From contig NC_054749.1 in assembly GCF_018143015.1 (NCBI RefSeq), positions 29,720,411 through 29,784,410 on the forward strand: DNA of 64,000 nt, written 5' to 3'. The stretch is from Lytechinus variegatus (Eukaryota > Echinodermata > Echinoidea > Temnopleuroida > Toxopneustidae). The notes beneath the pieces are model-generated. The model saw nothing but the letters and a program-made list of their open reading frames with translations, was not told the origin of the DNA and searched no databases. A program made the translations under genes and the position numbers. Each line of letters opens with the position of its first letter. Within the stretch, counting starts at the first letter, position 1. Positions 12,065-23,015 of the stretch are shown here, piece after piece.

Positions 12065-12954
12065 TGGACGTGAATAGATTATATTCCTACTCTGTATTAT
12101 GACCTGTAGGAATGATAACACCACCGATTCCGCTCAGTTATAATAAATTCGGCCATAATCACTGGCGTACAGATGGGGGGGGGGGACTTGGGGCCCATGG
12201 AACCTCCAATTTTTTTTCACGACCAAGAAAAGGAGAAAAGGAGAAAAATAAGGAATAGGAAAGATAGAAGGGTGAAATCATAATGATAATTTTATTATTA
12301 GAATTATGTCTAAAGCTAACGCAAAATTTGAGTTTAGTAAAAGAAAAAAAGATGTCGATTTTTTTGGTCTCTCGCTTCGCTCACTTGCAACTTTTGATAA
12401 ATATTGCCCGATACTCTGTATCTTGCCCCACAAAATGTTTTGGCTTATTACGCCATTGATCAAACTAATCGTTTATACTTTACTAAACTGTTTTTATTTG
12501 ATGGACAAGAAACTTTAGATTAAAAACAAAACAAAAAAACGGCCATTTTAAGCAACCAATTTCAGTAGGATTCCTAACCTCATACTACATGATCAAAAGA
12601 AGTAGAGTCAGAGGCGTGCCGCCTCAATAATTGGAAAGGCGCGAATCCCGACGAGAATGGTGAAAATGACATATCACCATCCCATTCAAATCCAGCTGAG
12701 ACTTTGTATCTACCTACTTGATTATTCTCCGTTCGGATTAATTCCACACTCTTGAGCTTTATATTTGTCTTCACACTTTAGACATGATAAGCTATACGAA
12801 TAATTGTGGTCTTTCATTTTGAGCTGAACGAATTTCAAGCAGAAGACAAGACAGCCACTTACGGTCACCACGTACCGAAAGAAGCCAAGATTGATCATTC
12901 ATCTTCCAGTTGTAACAAAAAAGGAGAAAAAAAGAAGGCAATAGGAAATGACCA
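12065..12954. other. Gene-free stretch
   Basis: No exon is supported. It begins with a poly-G dispersed-repeat fragment near 12162-12230 (ACTGGCGTACAGATGGGG type, like the one at 2100) and a CTCGCTTCGCTCACT segment common in repeats of this genome at about 12370. Confidence 0.45.
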
Positions 12955-13262
12955 TGTCATCACCACACCACCACCACCATCATCTTCATTTAGGCCTACA
13001 TAATGCAGTCATCACCATCATCATCATCGTCGTCATTAACATCATTATTATCGTCATCACCATCATCATCTTCATCATTGATCATAACCACCACCATCAT
13101 CATCATTATCACCACCACCACCATCACCATCATCATCATCATCATCATGCACCATCACCAATATCGTCAGAAGCAAAAGCATGCACCACCATCAAACATT
13201 GTCATCACTAACATCATCATCATCATCATTCTTCATCATAAATCACCATCATCGTCGTCGTC
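12955..13262. repeat. ATC/CAC trinucleotide repeat region
   Basis: About 300 bp is dominated by ATC, ACC and GTC units with interruptions. Histidine- and serine-rich frames here are repeat translation, not genes. Confidence 0.9.
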
Positions 13263-13708
13263 ACCATTGCCGTCTTCATTAAGTTCTATATGTTTGACAG
13301 ATTAAAACGATTTTTATCAAAATGCAATGCCGCTATATGTCCGCTCTATCCTTGTTAGCAATGGATACAATTCTCATACCCATGTCAGAGACACATACAC
13401 CATGTACACCATGATTGTACACATTTTATTGAGATGTAGGTCAGTAGGTAGGAATAAAATTGAATCTTGAAGGAGATGGATTTGAGGATCAAAACAAAAT
13501 GTCTTGACCTTTTCGAATATTTGTGACAGCAATATAGTCTGAGAACAATAATGTCAAGAACGCCTTGAACTGGTAAACTTATTATTTAGAAAACAACTCC
13601 TTTTTTCACTCGCTTTGTTTGTACAGAGAGTTGTACATCAGCGTTACGCTTAATATAAAATTATTGTGTTTTACACCAGTATGAAAAATGTAAGCTAAAA
13701 ATATATAC

Positions 13709-13900
13709 ATGCTTGAGAGGGAGAGAGAGATGGGAGAGAGAGAGGAGGAGAGAGAGAGAGAAGATAAAAGACCAGAGGAGAAGAAAAGAAAAGAAAAGAA
13801 AAAAGAAGAGGAGAGAAGAGAAGAGAAGCAAAGAGAAACGAAGCAAAGCGGAGTGAAGAGAAGAGAAAAGAAGAAAGAAAAGAAAGAGACATGAGAACGG
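13709..13900. repeat. GA-rich polypurine tract
   Basis: Nearly 190 nt of purines on the plus strand, GAGA and GAAAA units. Overlapping frames on both strands (Ser/Phe/Leu-rich or Glu/Lys/Arg-rich) are low-complexity translation. Confidence 0.9.
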
Positions 13901-14617
13901 GAGAGATAAGCTGAAAAGGAGTGAAAATGGATTGTTATCATATATCTTTCTTTTTGCAAACCCCTCACCTAAATACTGTTTACATTTCTCTAAAACAGAG
14001 CGGCAATCGTTTCAAGTCAGATGCTATAGGTGTCTGGATTAATTTGAGAGGTGGTAACTCGTTATTAACTGAGTCAATTGAGCGAAATATGAAGCCAGGG
14101 ATGTATTCCATTCAACAAACAGGGACGATACTATAAAGGATATATGATAAATATGGGCATGCATGGATTTCGTCTCTAAGGGATGGAGAGGTATTTTTTA
14201 AATTCATTTTTTTTATTTGGTTAGGGTTGTTGTCGGAATATTTTGTCACTGGCCAATAAGATAGGCAGTTCCTAAAGAACAATACATTATACTGAGTATA
14301 CAATTTTAGCCTACTTTGTATTTTTAGTAAATCCCACCAACATGCCCAAAGTGCATGTCACCATTCAAATTCATTACCAGATTTTGTCCTAGATGAATGT
14401 GAATTGAATTTGTTCATTACAACATGCTGGCGCCGGCCAATCTTTTGTTCGAAGCAAAAATATACAAAGTGGTACCAAACAAAGATACAATTTGAAAAAT
14501 ATAAGAAAATAAACAAAAACATAAAAACAATATTTTATCAAAACCCGACACTTAAGTCTACTTTCAAAGTCTCAAGGCATAAATAATACAAAAAGAGGGA
14601 TAGGTCTAAGCATGCAG

Positions 14618-14700
14618 GGGAGAATAGGTGAGAGGGGGAGAGAAAGAGGGGGGGGGGAGGGGGGAGAGGAGGGGGAGAGAGAGAGAGGGGGGGGGGGGTA
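14618..14700. repeat. G-rich polypurine tract
   Basis: Runs of 8-10 G alternate with GAGA on the plus strand, giving strong G-quadruplex potential. Confidence 0.85.
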
Positions 14701-15884
14701 AAAGTGGATAAAGAGAATGATATGAAGATAATAGACGGAAACAAAATATCATCAAACATGATTCAATGTTACATGGAAACATGGGTATCTTATATAAAAC
14801 ACAAGTGTGCGTAATACCGTAAACCAGTTATAATGAAGATTGGAGGGAATGTGAGGCATTTCTTATGCAATCTCATATAAATTTTGTATGCAATATTTTG
14901 AAGAAAAAAAGAACATTTGTTCACATTTTAAGACTCAAATGCACACCAATCAATACATCACTTACCAATTAGATTAAGATATATACATATTAAACAAATA
15001 TTTTTTAAAGAAAATATTCAAAGACGATAAACAATAATATCTTGAAATCGGCATATGGTTCCATTTCCCGGATACATTACTGCATGCCAAGAGAATCGAG
15101 ATTCCAAAGTAATTTTATACATAATTTAAAAACAGGCGAATCCCTTCTTTATTGGTTTCCAGTCACACGATTTATGTGACTGAAATCTCCTTTACTATCT
15201 GGCGCCACCAATCGGCTAGAGCTACAGAGTCTCTATTGGGCACACATGAGTATTACAGACCCCCATTCACTCACGTGTTATATCATAGCTCATCAAAAAA
15301 TCATTAAAAATCAATCCCTCGATAGATTTTGCTTTAATTCACTGACATTAGTCACAATTAACAGTACATTAAGACTTGATATGTTAATCAGGTACTTGAC
15401 CAGCTCAATCAAAAGTTAAATGGCCTGAAATAAGACTAACCATAATTTCGGCCAGTTCATCGCCAGAAAAACCAGAACTGCATTGTGGGTAATAATGATT
15501 AAAATGAAATACAAAAATGCAGTCTAGCCTTCCCAAACACCTTGATTATGAAAGAGTATGAACATAGCATTATGTCTATCGTTTTTCTTTTGATATAAAA
15601 ACATTTGATCTATTTTTAATGAATTATTTTAATCAATAAAGTCATGTGATCTTTATACTTACGCCTGTCCGGCATGCTTTGCGCGCGGTTGAATTACTCT
15701 CATGTGCCCTATAGAACACGTCGAATAGTTTCGACAGCATATTTCTGTTTCTGTTTCTGTTTGTGGTAACTCTCCCGTAGGAACTCGGAAGGACAGCATT
15801 TTTTGCTGGTAAACGCCAAGCTGGTATATAACCAATTACCTTGGAAACATTTTACGTCTAGGTTAATCAGTCATAGTGGCTGAC

Positions 15885-16012
15885 GTAATAGACGACAGAT
15901 ATCACTCTTGGGCCTTTTTATCAAAGTGGAGACAATGGCAGAGTTGGGATTCGAACTCACAACCTTGCGATTATGAGTCCAATGCTCTAACCACTGGACC
16001 ACACGACCCTTG
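15885..16012 (-). mobile_element. tRNA-derived SINE (tRNA-Met-like head)
   Basis: On the minus strand the head (from about 16012) has an A-box-like AGTGGTTAGAGCATTGG, then CTCATAA (a CAT anticodon loop as in elongator tRNA-Met) and a consensus B box GTTCGAATCCC (15946-15956). The anticodon stem does not pair properly beyond three bases, and there is no Pol III stop right after the acceptor. The tail continues into CATTGTCTCCACTTTGATAA. These points argue for a SINE or pseudo-tRNA rather than a working tRNA gene. It lies about 450 bp upstream of the unrecognised gene. Confidence 0.65.
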
Positions 16013-16259
16013 TCGGAACACCACTGGCGTAAAACTATTTGAAATGGAGTTTCTTTTAATGCAAGACTCTAAAACCTACCATGGTAACAAGCCTAGAAAG
16101 AGAAAATGTTTTTAGACGAGGCTTGAGTAAGATCCTAAACAACAAGCAAAGCAATGACGAAGATACTGCTCTCATGAAACATCATATAGAACAGCAGAAT
16201 AGAGTGTTATATTTATGATTTAAATATGATAAAATGAAGCTATTTGTAGAAATGTTTGG

Positions 16260-16465
16260 TGGGTCCATTATGATGTCACGATAAATACATATTGTGGTGT
16301 CATCAGCGGATGCGCGCACAAGCTCTTTGTGACGTAATCATTACCATGGGGCTTCCTCTTTCGCGACAAGATCGTACACAGAAACTCCATTCTGATTTTG
16401 TTCTGTTTACAGGCTAATCGAATTTTACTATCTCTTTGAGATTGTCTTCTATCTTCTGGCTAATT
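16260..16465 (+). promoter_or_regulatory. Putative promoter and 5' UTR of the unrecognised gene
   Basis: Upstream of the ATG at 16466 are two CRE-like sites, TGATGTCACG (about 16271) and TGACGTAA (about 16330). No clear TATA box is seen. The 5' UTR would have no upstream ATG if transcription starts after about 16350. This is inference from motif and position only. Confidence 0.35.
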
Positions 16466-17491
16466 ATGGAGTCTATTATCAAGTCTTTTGCTGGTAAATA
16501 TTTGAAATGAGTTCGCTATAATTTACCATACAGGGCGATTCCACCGGGTCAGCCAATTCGTCTATCCGACTCCAGTATTTCGTTCATAATTTTGTTTACT
16601 AATTCAATGCTCAAACCATGTTAAATTTGAGAGTATTTGCTTTTCATATCATGAAAGAGACAAATCATTTCCCGTGATCATTTTATTAAAACATTTACTT
16701 TATATCACTGTAAGATTTCTGTGATTTTTTTTTTCATGTAAAAATCCGGAATGAAATGTATATTATTAAGAGAATGAGATAGATTTGAAGAGTTGAATTG
16801 AAACATTTTCATATTTAAACTTACATTCTTTTCCATTTTCTTTCAAGATTTCAACACTGGCGGTAATTCCCAGAAACTGTGTTCGTTTTCTGAAGAAAGT
16901 TCTGGGTCTGAGTCTCCAGTCATTTTCTTGGACTTCATCACAGCAATCAAGGACAGACTTGAAATTTCTCGCTTCAAACGACGGGTAAGGGAGGCTACTT
17001 CATTGCACCTACCTCCTTTCCAAAGAAATGATCCCGAGACGATTTTCAATCGGGAAAATAATCGAAGGTTTTGCAGCTCCACCCATCAAGATCGTGAAGA
17101 AGGGCGATGGATAATGAGCCTAGAGACCATCGTCGAGGTGGACGAGAGCATAGTGGTAGTCGAAGACGACGTTGATGAGGATGAAGAGGTCGTCATCAAA
17201 AGGGCAATGAAGATCGACAGGATGACCAAGGTTCGACGTCTTATCTCGCGTATTTCACGTCGCCTCAAAACTCGTCATCCATTCCAGTTTTCAAGAAAGA
17301 AGTCATCCGAAGTGAACCCTACGAACTATAAAGAAAAGAACTCGACTTCGACACAGTACGACGACGAATATAAAGACGTGATGATATGTCAGGATTCAAC
17401 TATCCGCAAGGCACACAGAGTGAGTCGATACAGGACTGTGAGATGCGTCAAGAGAATCCCTTCTCAACTTAAAAAGATGTTGAAAATTTGA
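16466..17491 (+). CDS. Unrecognised two-exon protein gene, 223 residues
   Basis: Exon 1 is 16466-16493 (28 nt, starts MESIIKSFA, donor GTAAAT); exon 2 is 16848-17491 (acceptor TTTCAAG). The join completes a GAT codon and leaves one open frame of 224 codons ending in TGA. ATTAAA at 17541 may be the polyadenylation signal. I do not recognise the family. Visible features: a serine-rich acidic N-terminus (about residues 20-32), a basic segment ISRFKRRVREAT (about residues 48-60), an acidic stretch VVVEDDVDEDEEVV (about residues 110-123), then a strongly basic region with RRLISRISRRLKTRH and further Arg/Lys clusters to the C-terminus. There is no signal peptide or membrane segment. The alternating charge and possible nuclear localisation signals suggest a nuclear protein, but this is inference. 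Codons here are richer in G/C third positions than the AT-rich flanks, which supports coding. A chance frame is possible but unlikely at this length. Confidence 0.6.
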
Positions 17492-17546
17492 TTGACAAAA
17501 TTGACTGCTACCGAATGTTGCATCACATCATTATGTTTTTATTAAA

Positions 17547-18079
17547 CTAGAGGGTTTTTTTTTTAATATCACGTGTTCTAAATATTATTTGTTTTACTGA
17601 TGGTGGTGAGATGAAGAATGGGGAACATAATATAGAGAGGTTGGTGAAGACAAGGAGGAGGAGGATTTCATAGAAATATTCACATTTATAAAGGAAAAAA
17701 AAAATCTGTAAGAAAACAAAACAAATCAGTGCAGGAATGTTACCATCAAATATATGAAAATGATTGGAAATCGCAATAATTGCAGTTATGTAATGTATGT
17801 AGCGTTTAGATTTAAATGAAGAGGGAGATTGAAACTGGATTGGTAGAGAGAGGAGGGGGGGGGGTAAAGAGAAACATGTAGGCGAGAGACTGGAAAGGAG
17901 GAAGAAAAAATGAGGTGGGGAAGGAACTGGGAGTCAGATGCTTTGAGAGAGAGAGGGATGGGAGGGATGGGGGCATGGCCCTGGGAAGAGGGGGTGATTA
18001 GACAGTACCTCCTGATCAAAAATTGTTCCCCAGACACTGGGTGGGGAGAGGATGCATTTGAAGTGGTCACTTGGGGTTT
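17547..18079. other. Gene-free spacer downstream of the unrecognised gene
   Basis: AT-rich sequence is followed by G-rich low-complexity DNA (17815-18000, with a G run near 17855). No exon is seen. Confidence 0.5.
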
Positions 18080-18882
18080 TGTCTCACCTGCATAGCAGAG
18101 CGAGACTATAGGCGCCGCTTTTATAAATATATGAACCTAGTTCATGAAATTTTGACATAGGAATATTCAAGTATTACTAAGCATCCTGCCTGAGTATCAG
18201 GTCACATGATCAAGGTCGAAGGTCATTTAGGGTCAATTTACTTAGACCATGTTGGGGGACTCAATACCGAAATCTTAACCAAGGTTAAGTTTTGAAATGT
18301 CATCATAACTTAGAATGTATATGGATAGTAGTTCATAAAACTGAGACATAAGGGTGACAGTGTATCACTGACGATCTGAGTTTCAGGTCACACGATTAAG
18401 GTCAAAAGTCATTTAAAGGTCAATAAACTTTGACCATGTTGGGGTTATATTTGAGGAATTGTCATCATAACTTTAAAAGTTTATGGATCTAGCTCATAAA
18501 AACTTGGAAATAAGAGCAACTATGTATCCCTGAATATCATAATATCATGTGCGAGTTGACCGAGGCGAAAGGTCACTAGGGTTAAAGGAATTTGGTCATG
18601 TTGGGGATATTTGAGGAATTGTCATCATAACTTAGAAAATTTATGGATCTAGCTCATGAAACATCGACATAAGGCGTAATAAAGTATGAATAATTGTTTG
18701 CACACGTCTTAGGTAACATGATCATGGTCGAAGTTCATTTTGGGTCAATAGACATCATATTTGATTATCATATTAGTGTTTTCTTCTGTGAATAATTATT
18801 CATTAGCTGTTTTCAAAGGCAGCTCTGCATGCTGCTATATCGAATTGCGTAATGCAGGCGAGACTGCCAGAGGCGTTCCACT
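18080..18882. mobile_element. Dispersed repeat with AGGTCA arrays, copy 1
   Basis: It starts with TGTCTCACCTGCATAG and ends with ATGCAGGCGAGACTGCC, short inverted ends, followed by GAGGCGTTCCACTT. Inside are tandem, diverged units of roughly 150-180 bp, each carrying CATCATAACTTAGA, a GGACCTAGTTCATGAAA-like segment and GGTCACATGATCAAGGTC. A second copy, same orientation, is at 40574-41250. No protein is encoded. Divergence between units suggests an old amplification inside a mobile repeat. Confidence 0.7.
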
Positions 18883-20006
18883 TTTTTTTTTTTAATTATT
18901 ATCATTGATGTGTGTTTTCTCTAGTCATGATATTTCATATAATTCGTAACAAACCAAAGGGATTGGGGGGGGGTAGGGGCAGGAAAATAAACTGAATGGA
19001 AAGGATGAATCGAGGATAATGAGCGTTGTCTTTGGAACTCGATTATCCAATTCTGCTAATGAAACTAGGTAACCACTATTGATCGTGACTATGGCTGAGT
19101 TCACGTGACAACCGAAGGCTTTCAGACTCCAGGATCCCGTAACACGACGAAAGTGATTAATCGCAAAAGTCACGATGGCTAATCAAATTCCCAGTTTTAT
19201 TTCCCTTTCGTTCAACGTAATCCCTACCAACCAATCTAAATTTATATCTGAAACTTGCATCCGAATGTCAGAATCTTTGTGATACTGGTATCTGAACTGG
19301 GTAATTTTGTTAATTAGCTCCATTTGATGTTAGACTTCAGACTTTATTGAAATAAAGCTATTGTGACGAGAGGCCTTCAGCCTACTATAATTAACCAGTC
19401 AGTGACTGCATTATACGGCTCACAAGGGCACATATCATAGCTATTATAAATATAAACAAATAGCATCGGAAAAGAGTCAACAATTTTGATCGAGACATAA
19501 TGTGGTATGTAGCAGCACATGATTTGCCTTATTGGGGGAGGGGGGGGGGGGGGGGGTAAAGCAACAAAGAAAAAAGATCAGGTTAACTGGGAAAGAAATG
19601 AATCATGTCAACATTATTGGGAGGGTAAAACACAAAATGGGTACTTACACTGGCGTATGCAAGGAGACATTTTGGGGTAAAAAGGCGGAGAGTAAAGAAT
19701 ACCATTGAGTCCACTTCACATCACTGCATGGTCTTACCCTTACAATTTTGAAAGGAAGGTAAAACAGGTTTTTGAAGTACGTCACAATTCCATTCTATGC
19801 CGAAAATTGTATTTTTCTCGCTCGGTCACTACACTCCCTCGCGCGAGTCACCAAAAAAGGCCACGTTGTAAGTTAAATATACAACAAACTTTCATTTGTA
19901 AGCAGTTCAAATTGTCTTCCGAAGTCAGCTACGCTCTCTCGCTTTTTTTATAGGGATGTTGGTCACAGACCTCCATCATGTCCATAAAGTGTCATTCTCG
20001 TCTCCC
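18883..20006. other. Gene-free stretch
   Basis: Poly-T (18880-18892), poly-G (18965-18972, 19532-19556) and a repeat fragment with GCTCGGTCACT..CTCGCGCGAG (about 19819-19846). No exon is supported. Confidence 0.45.
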
Positions 20007-20251
20007 TACACTGTAAAAACTGTGGTGTTGAAACTGACACCAATTGGTGTTAATAGAGGACCACACCCTGAGGTGTTAAAATAACACCCTATAGATTGAA
20101 TATAACACCAGAGTGTAAATGTAACAACCATATAGGTGTTGTAATAACACCTATATAGCTGTAAAACTAACACCACCAATTTAACACCGGTGTAAAATAA
20201 CTGGTGCTGTCCTCTATGTACACCGGTTAACACCACAGTTTTTTCTGTGTA
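20007..20251. mobile_element. TA-flanked MITE with repeated AACACC motifs
   Basis: The ends TACACTGTAAAAACTGTGGT and ACCACAGTTTTTTCTGTGTA are inverted repeats beginning and ending in TA, fitting Tc1/mariner-type target duplication. The ~245-bp interior is built almost entirely from GGTGTTA and TAACACC, alternating in direction at least eight times. It is non-coding. Confidence 0.75.
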
Positions 20252-20439
20252 TTACTCATAATAACCAAACCACCTCCATGATTTAACAAATTAGTATAAA
20301 AACCTGATTTTCCTCCCATGAGAAAATGTTACAAATATCTCTATCATAGGATAGCCGATACACGGCTGACATATCATCATTATAATTATGTAATATTATT
20401 TATTTTTATGTCTTTGTGGCATGCTTGATGTTTTTCATT

Positions 20440-20672
20440 TTGGCCCTGCTGCGTATATGGAGAATGTAAATGTTATTTTATTTTTATTAAAAAAAAAAGA
20501 CGTATTCAGGGCCGTATAGTCATTTCTTGAGGGGTGTCCTTTTCAAGTCTCTGTGCTTATGACTGTCCCCTCCCATGTAATGATTGTTCTGATATTTAAA
20601 TATTGTTAATTCGTTTTATGTTGTATGTTCAATTGTTGCATGGAAATAAAATAATCAATCAATCAATCAATA
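20440..20672 (+). mobile_element. LINE-like 3' tail
   Basis: A stretch ending TTGCATGGAAATAAAATA followed by tandem ATCA units. This fits the 3' UTR and microsatellite tail of CR1/L2-like non-LTR elements. No reverse transcriptase sequence remains upstream. Confidence 0.45.
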
Positions 20673-20689
20673 TTGCTATCCCCACACAC

Positions 20690-21468
20690 CCTTTCGAGTG
20701 TCAATTGTTCCGCTCCCTCAACCACACCATGGACCCCACAAACCCCTCTCCAAGCAAGAGCTAAATACAGTCTACTATTTACCTCTCAGCATGGTCAGAG
20801 TCAGGTTGAAAAAAGAAGTATTAATTGAGTAATATAGGCCCTGTACGAATTCTGAATATTTCGGAATTCTTTTTTTTTTTTTAGATAAGCATTACTGATG
20901 GGTATTCTTTTCCCTCTTATTGAAAACCTGATTATAACCAGACTTTGACCACGTTGAGAGGAAAATAGTATACTGTATGCAGCTTTTGCTCCGCTCTATT
21001 CTACATGTATACTGATAGAGGCCTCGGTCTCGGGGAAAAGTGCAAGGCCTACATTTTGGATTACCATTTTGACAGCAAGTCCATTAATGTAATTGATATG
21101 TGTGGGGGTATATGCTGAATAATACATGCAAATGAAGTACCTAGCCACCGCGTAGTTTCAACAAATGATTAATTCAAACGATTTGTTAAATATCATTTAT
21201 CATTGGCGCATAAGTTGACATTGTTGTCAGCAAAATTAAACATCGAAAAAAGATTGGGCATATCTCTAACAAGTTACGTAATCATCACAGGACTAGATTA
21301 CGGTCATTTAAATTTCAAATTTTATTTGGGGGACGCTATACGTATTTGCTAAAACAGATCTAAACACAATAATAAATAAATAAATAAATAAATGAATAAA
21401 TGAATAAATGAATAAATGAATAAATGAATAAATGAATAAATGAATAAATGAATAAATGAATAAATGAA

Positions 21469-21503
<35 letters not shown>

Positions 21504-21536
21504 ATGAATGAATGAATAAATAAATAAATAAATGAA

Positions 21537-21568
<32 letters not shown>

Positions 21569-22900
21569 AAATAAATAAATAAATAAATAAATGAAAATAA
21601 TAGGTTCATTATGTGTAACATAAATTGCGCAATATGGTTTCTCTAACTGTTTTATGGACAGAGAGAGAGAGGGGGGGGGGGACTCCATCAAGAAAATAAA
21701 CCATGATAGGGGAGGCAGTGACTGATTCATGGAAAGGGCAAACGGAGATGTTGGGAGCAAAGGCGTTTATTATATTTTCCCCATTTTTTTTCTCAGAATT
21801 TCTAGGGCGGCAAACTGGGGGCGGAGCAACGCTTCTAAAGGGGGAGTGGGGGTAATTATCCCCATCCTCCTTAGTGCCGGCACTGAGCAGAAGGAACTAA
21901 AGGAGAAGGGAGAAATAATTGGAGAGGGGAGAGACATACAGTAGTGAAAGATATAGCGAGGGGTGGATAATAGGCTTAAAGAAGACCCCTGATATAACCA
22001 TCTTGGCGTTTAGAAACTAATTTGTTACTATAACTTTGAAATGATAGACAAATTCAATATACGAACTATGCCGGGGAGTGGGTTACAAAATTGTGTTTTT
22101 AGCAACAACAAATATGGGGGGAAAATGGAAATTACTGTAAATGGGTGAGCGAGTGGCGTTCTATTTAGATCCAGATCTTAACTTTAAGAAAAAGAAAAAA
22201 TGTGGCCTATCCACCCCCCTAGCCACCCCATTCATGTTCCAACGATACCTGATCCAGCTAAAAAATAAAAATAACGAGAAAGTCTTTGTGAGTCTGAGAT
22301 GAGTGTCAATATTTCGATGTTTGAATAATAATTAATTTATATTTCAATGGCACCCCACGATCTGCTTCGACGCGGATGAACGCTTTCCCTTGTTGATCTC
22401 GGCCCGTTTCCCGTTGTCATGACAACATAATACCGCATCCATTGGTACGAGAAGAATGAGATGAGAGTGCTCATACTCTGGGCATGACGAACTATTCCAC
22501 TTTATTGGCAGCGGAATCAAGAGACTCTTGGGGATAAATTGATTTCGAGTGATAAAAATGATATGTTTGGATTGATCATGTTGCATACCGTCTCGACAGC
22601 TTTGAGTACATGAAGTAAAGGATACACCACCGGTTTGTGTTAAAACAAGTCGTTCGGTCGTCTGCTGTGGTATGGTCAATCTTGTAGTGATATTCAAGTA
22701 GTTTTATACCATTCTTCGACACCTGATCTTTTTACAAAAGAACAAATAATAGAGAAATAATATCAAACTTCTTGCTTTCAATGGATATTCCTCTTCAATA
22801 AACCAACTCGACTGGAACAAGAGTACCACGATGACCATGAGCCAATTGTAAAACTTCGATTCAATTTTCATACCATCCTTTAGATACGTGAAGGCGAGTC
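20690..22900. other. Gene-free stretch upstream of fascin
   Basis: Holds the TAAA array (separate entry), G-rich segments at 21660-21690 and 21830-21855, and otherwise unique-looking AT-rich DNA. The minus-strand frame at 22344-22697 (117 codons) has no recognisable domain and I do not support it. Confidence 0.45.
21369..21595. repeat. TAAA/TGAA tetranucleotide array
   Basis: About 225 bp of AAAT units, with a block in which AAAT alternates with GAAT so that an 8-bp higher-order unit repeats about twelve times (roughly 21390-21470). Long Tyr/Phe/Leu/Ile-rich minus-strand frames here are repeat translation. Confidence 0.92.
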
Positions 22901-23015
22901 GTATCATGTATGACGTTCTTCTATTCGGATTTACGGAGTGACGTTATTAACTGATGGTCAAGTCCACAATCAGTCAAAACAAAGTTTTCTGAATGAGAAA
23001 TAAAATTCGATAAGG

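Larger units (their letters stand above)
13263..15875. other. Gene-free stretch with purine tracts
   Basis: No exon is supported. A GA-rich strand-asymmetric tract lies at 13709-13900 and a G-rich purine tract at 14618-14700; both could form triplex or quadruplex structures. The rest is AT-rich unique-looking sequence. Confidence 0.55.

Noticed and set aside
13003-13305. Ser/Thr/Ile- and His-rich open frames
   Set aside because: They are translation of the ATC/CAC repeat in two frames.
13606-13968. 120-codon Ser/Phe/Leu-rich minus frame
   Set aside because: It is the complement of the GA-rich purine tract.
15938-16012. Possible tRNA-Met gene on the minus strand
   Set aside because: The A and B boxes and CAT loop are present, but the anticodon stem mispairs and the sequence continues into a SINE-like tail.
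21308-21760. 150-codon minus-strand frame rich in Tyr, Leu, Phe, Ile
   Set aside because: It is the TAAA array read in a stop-free frame; no membrane protein is implied.
22344-22697. 117-codon minus-strand frame upstream of fascin
   Set aside because: No family resemblance or splice support; its composition is not clearly coding.
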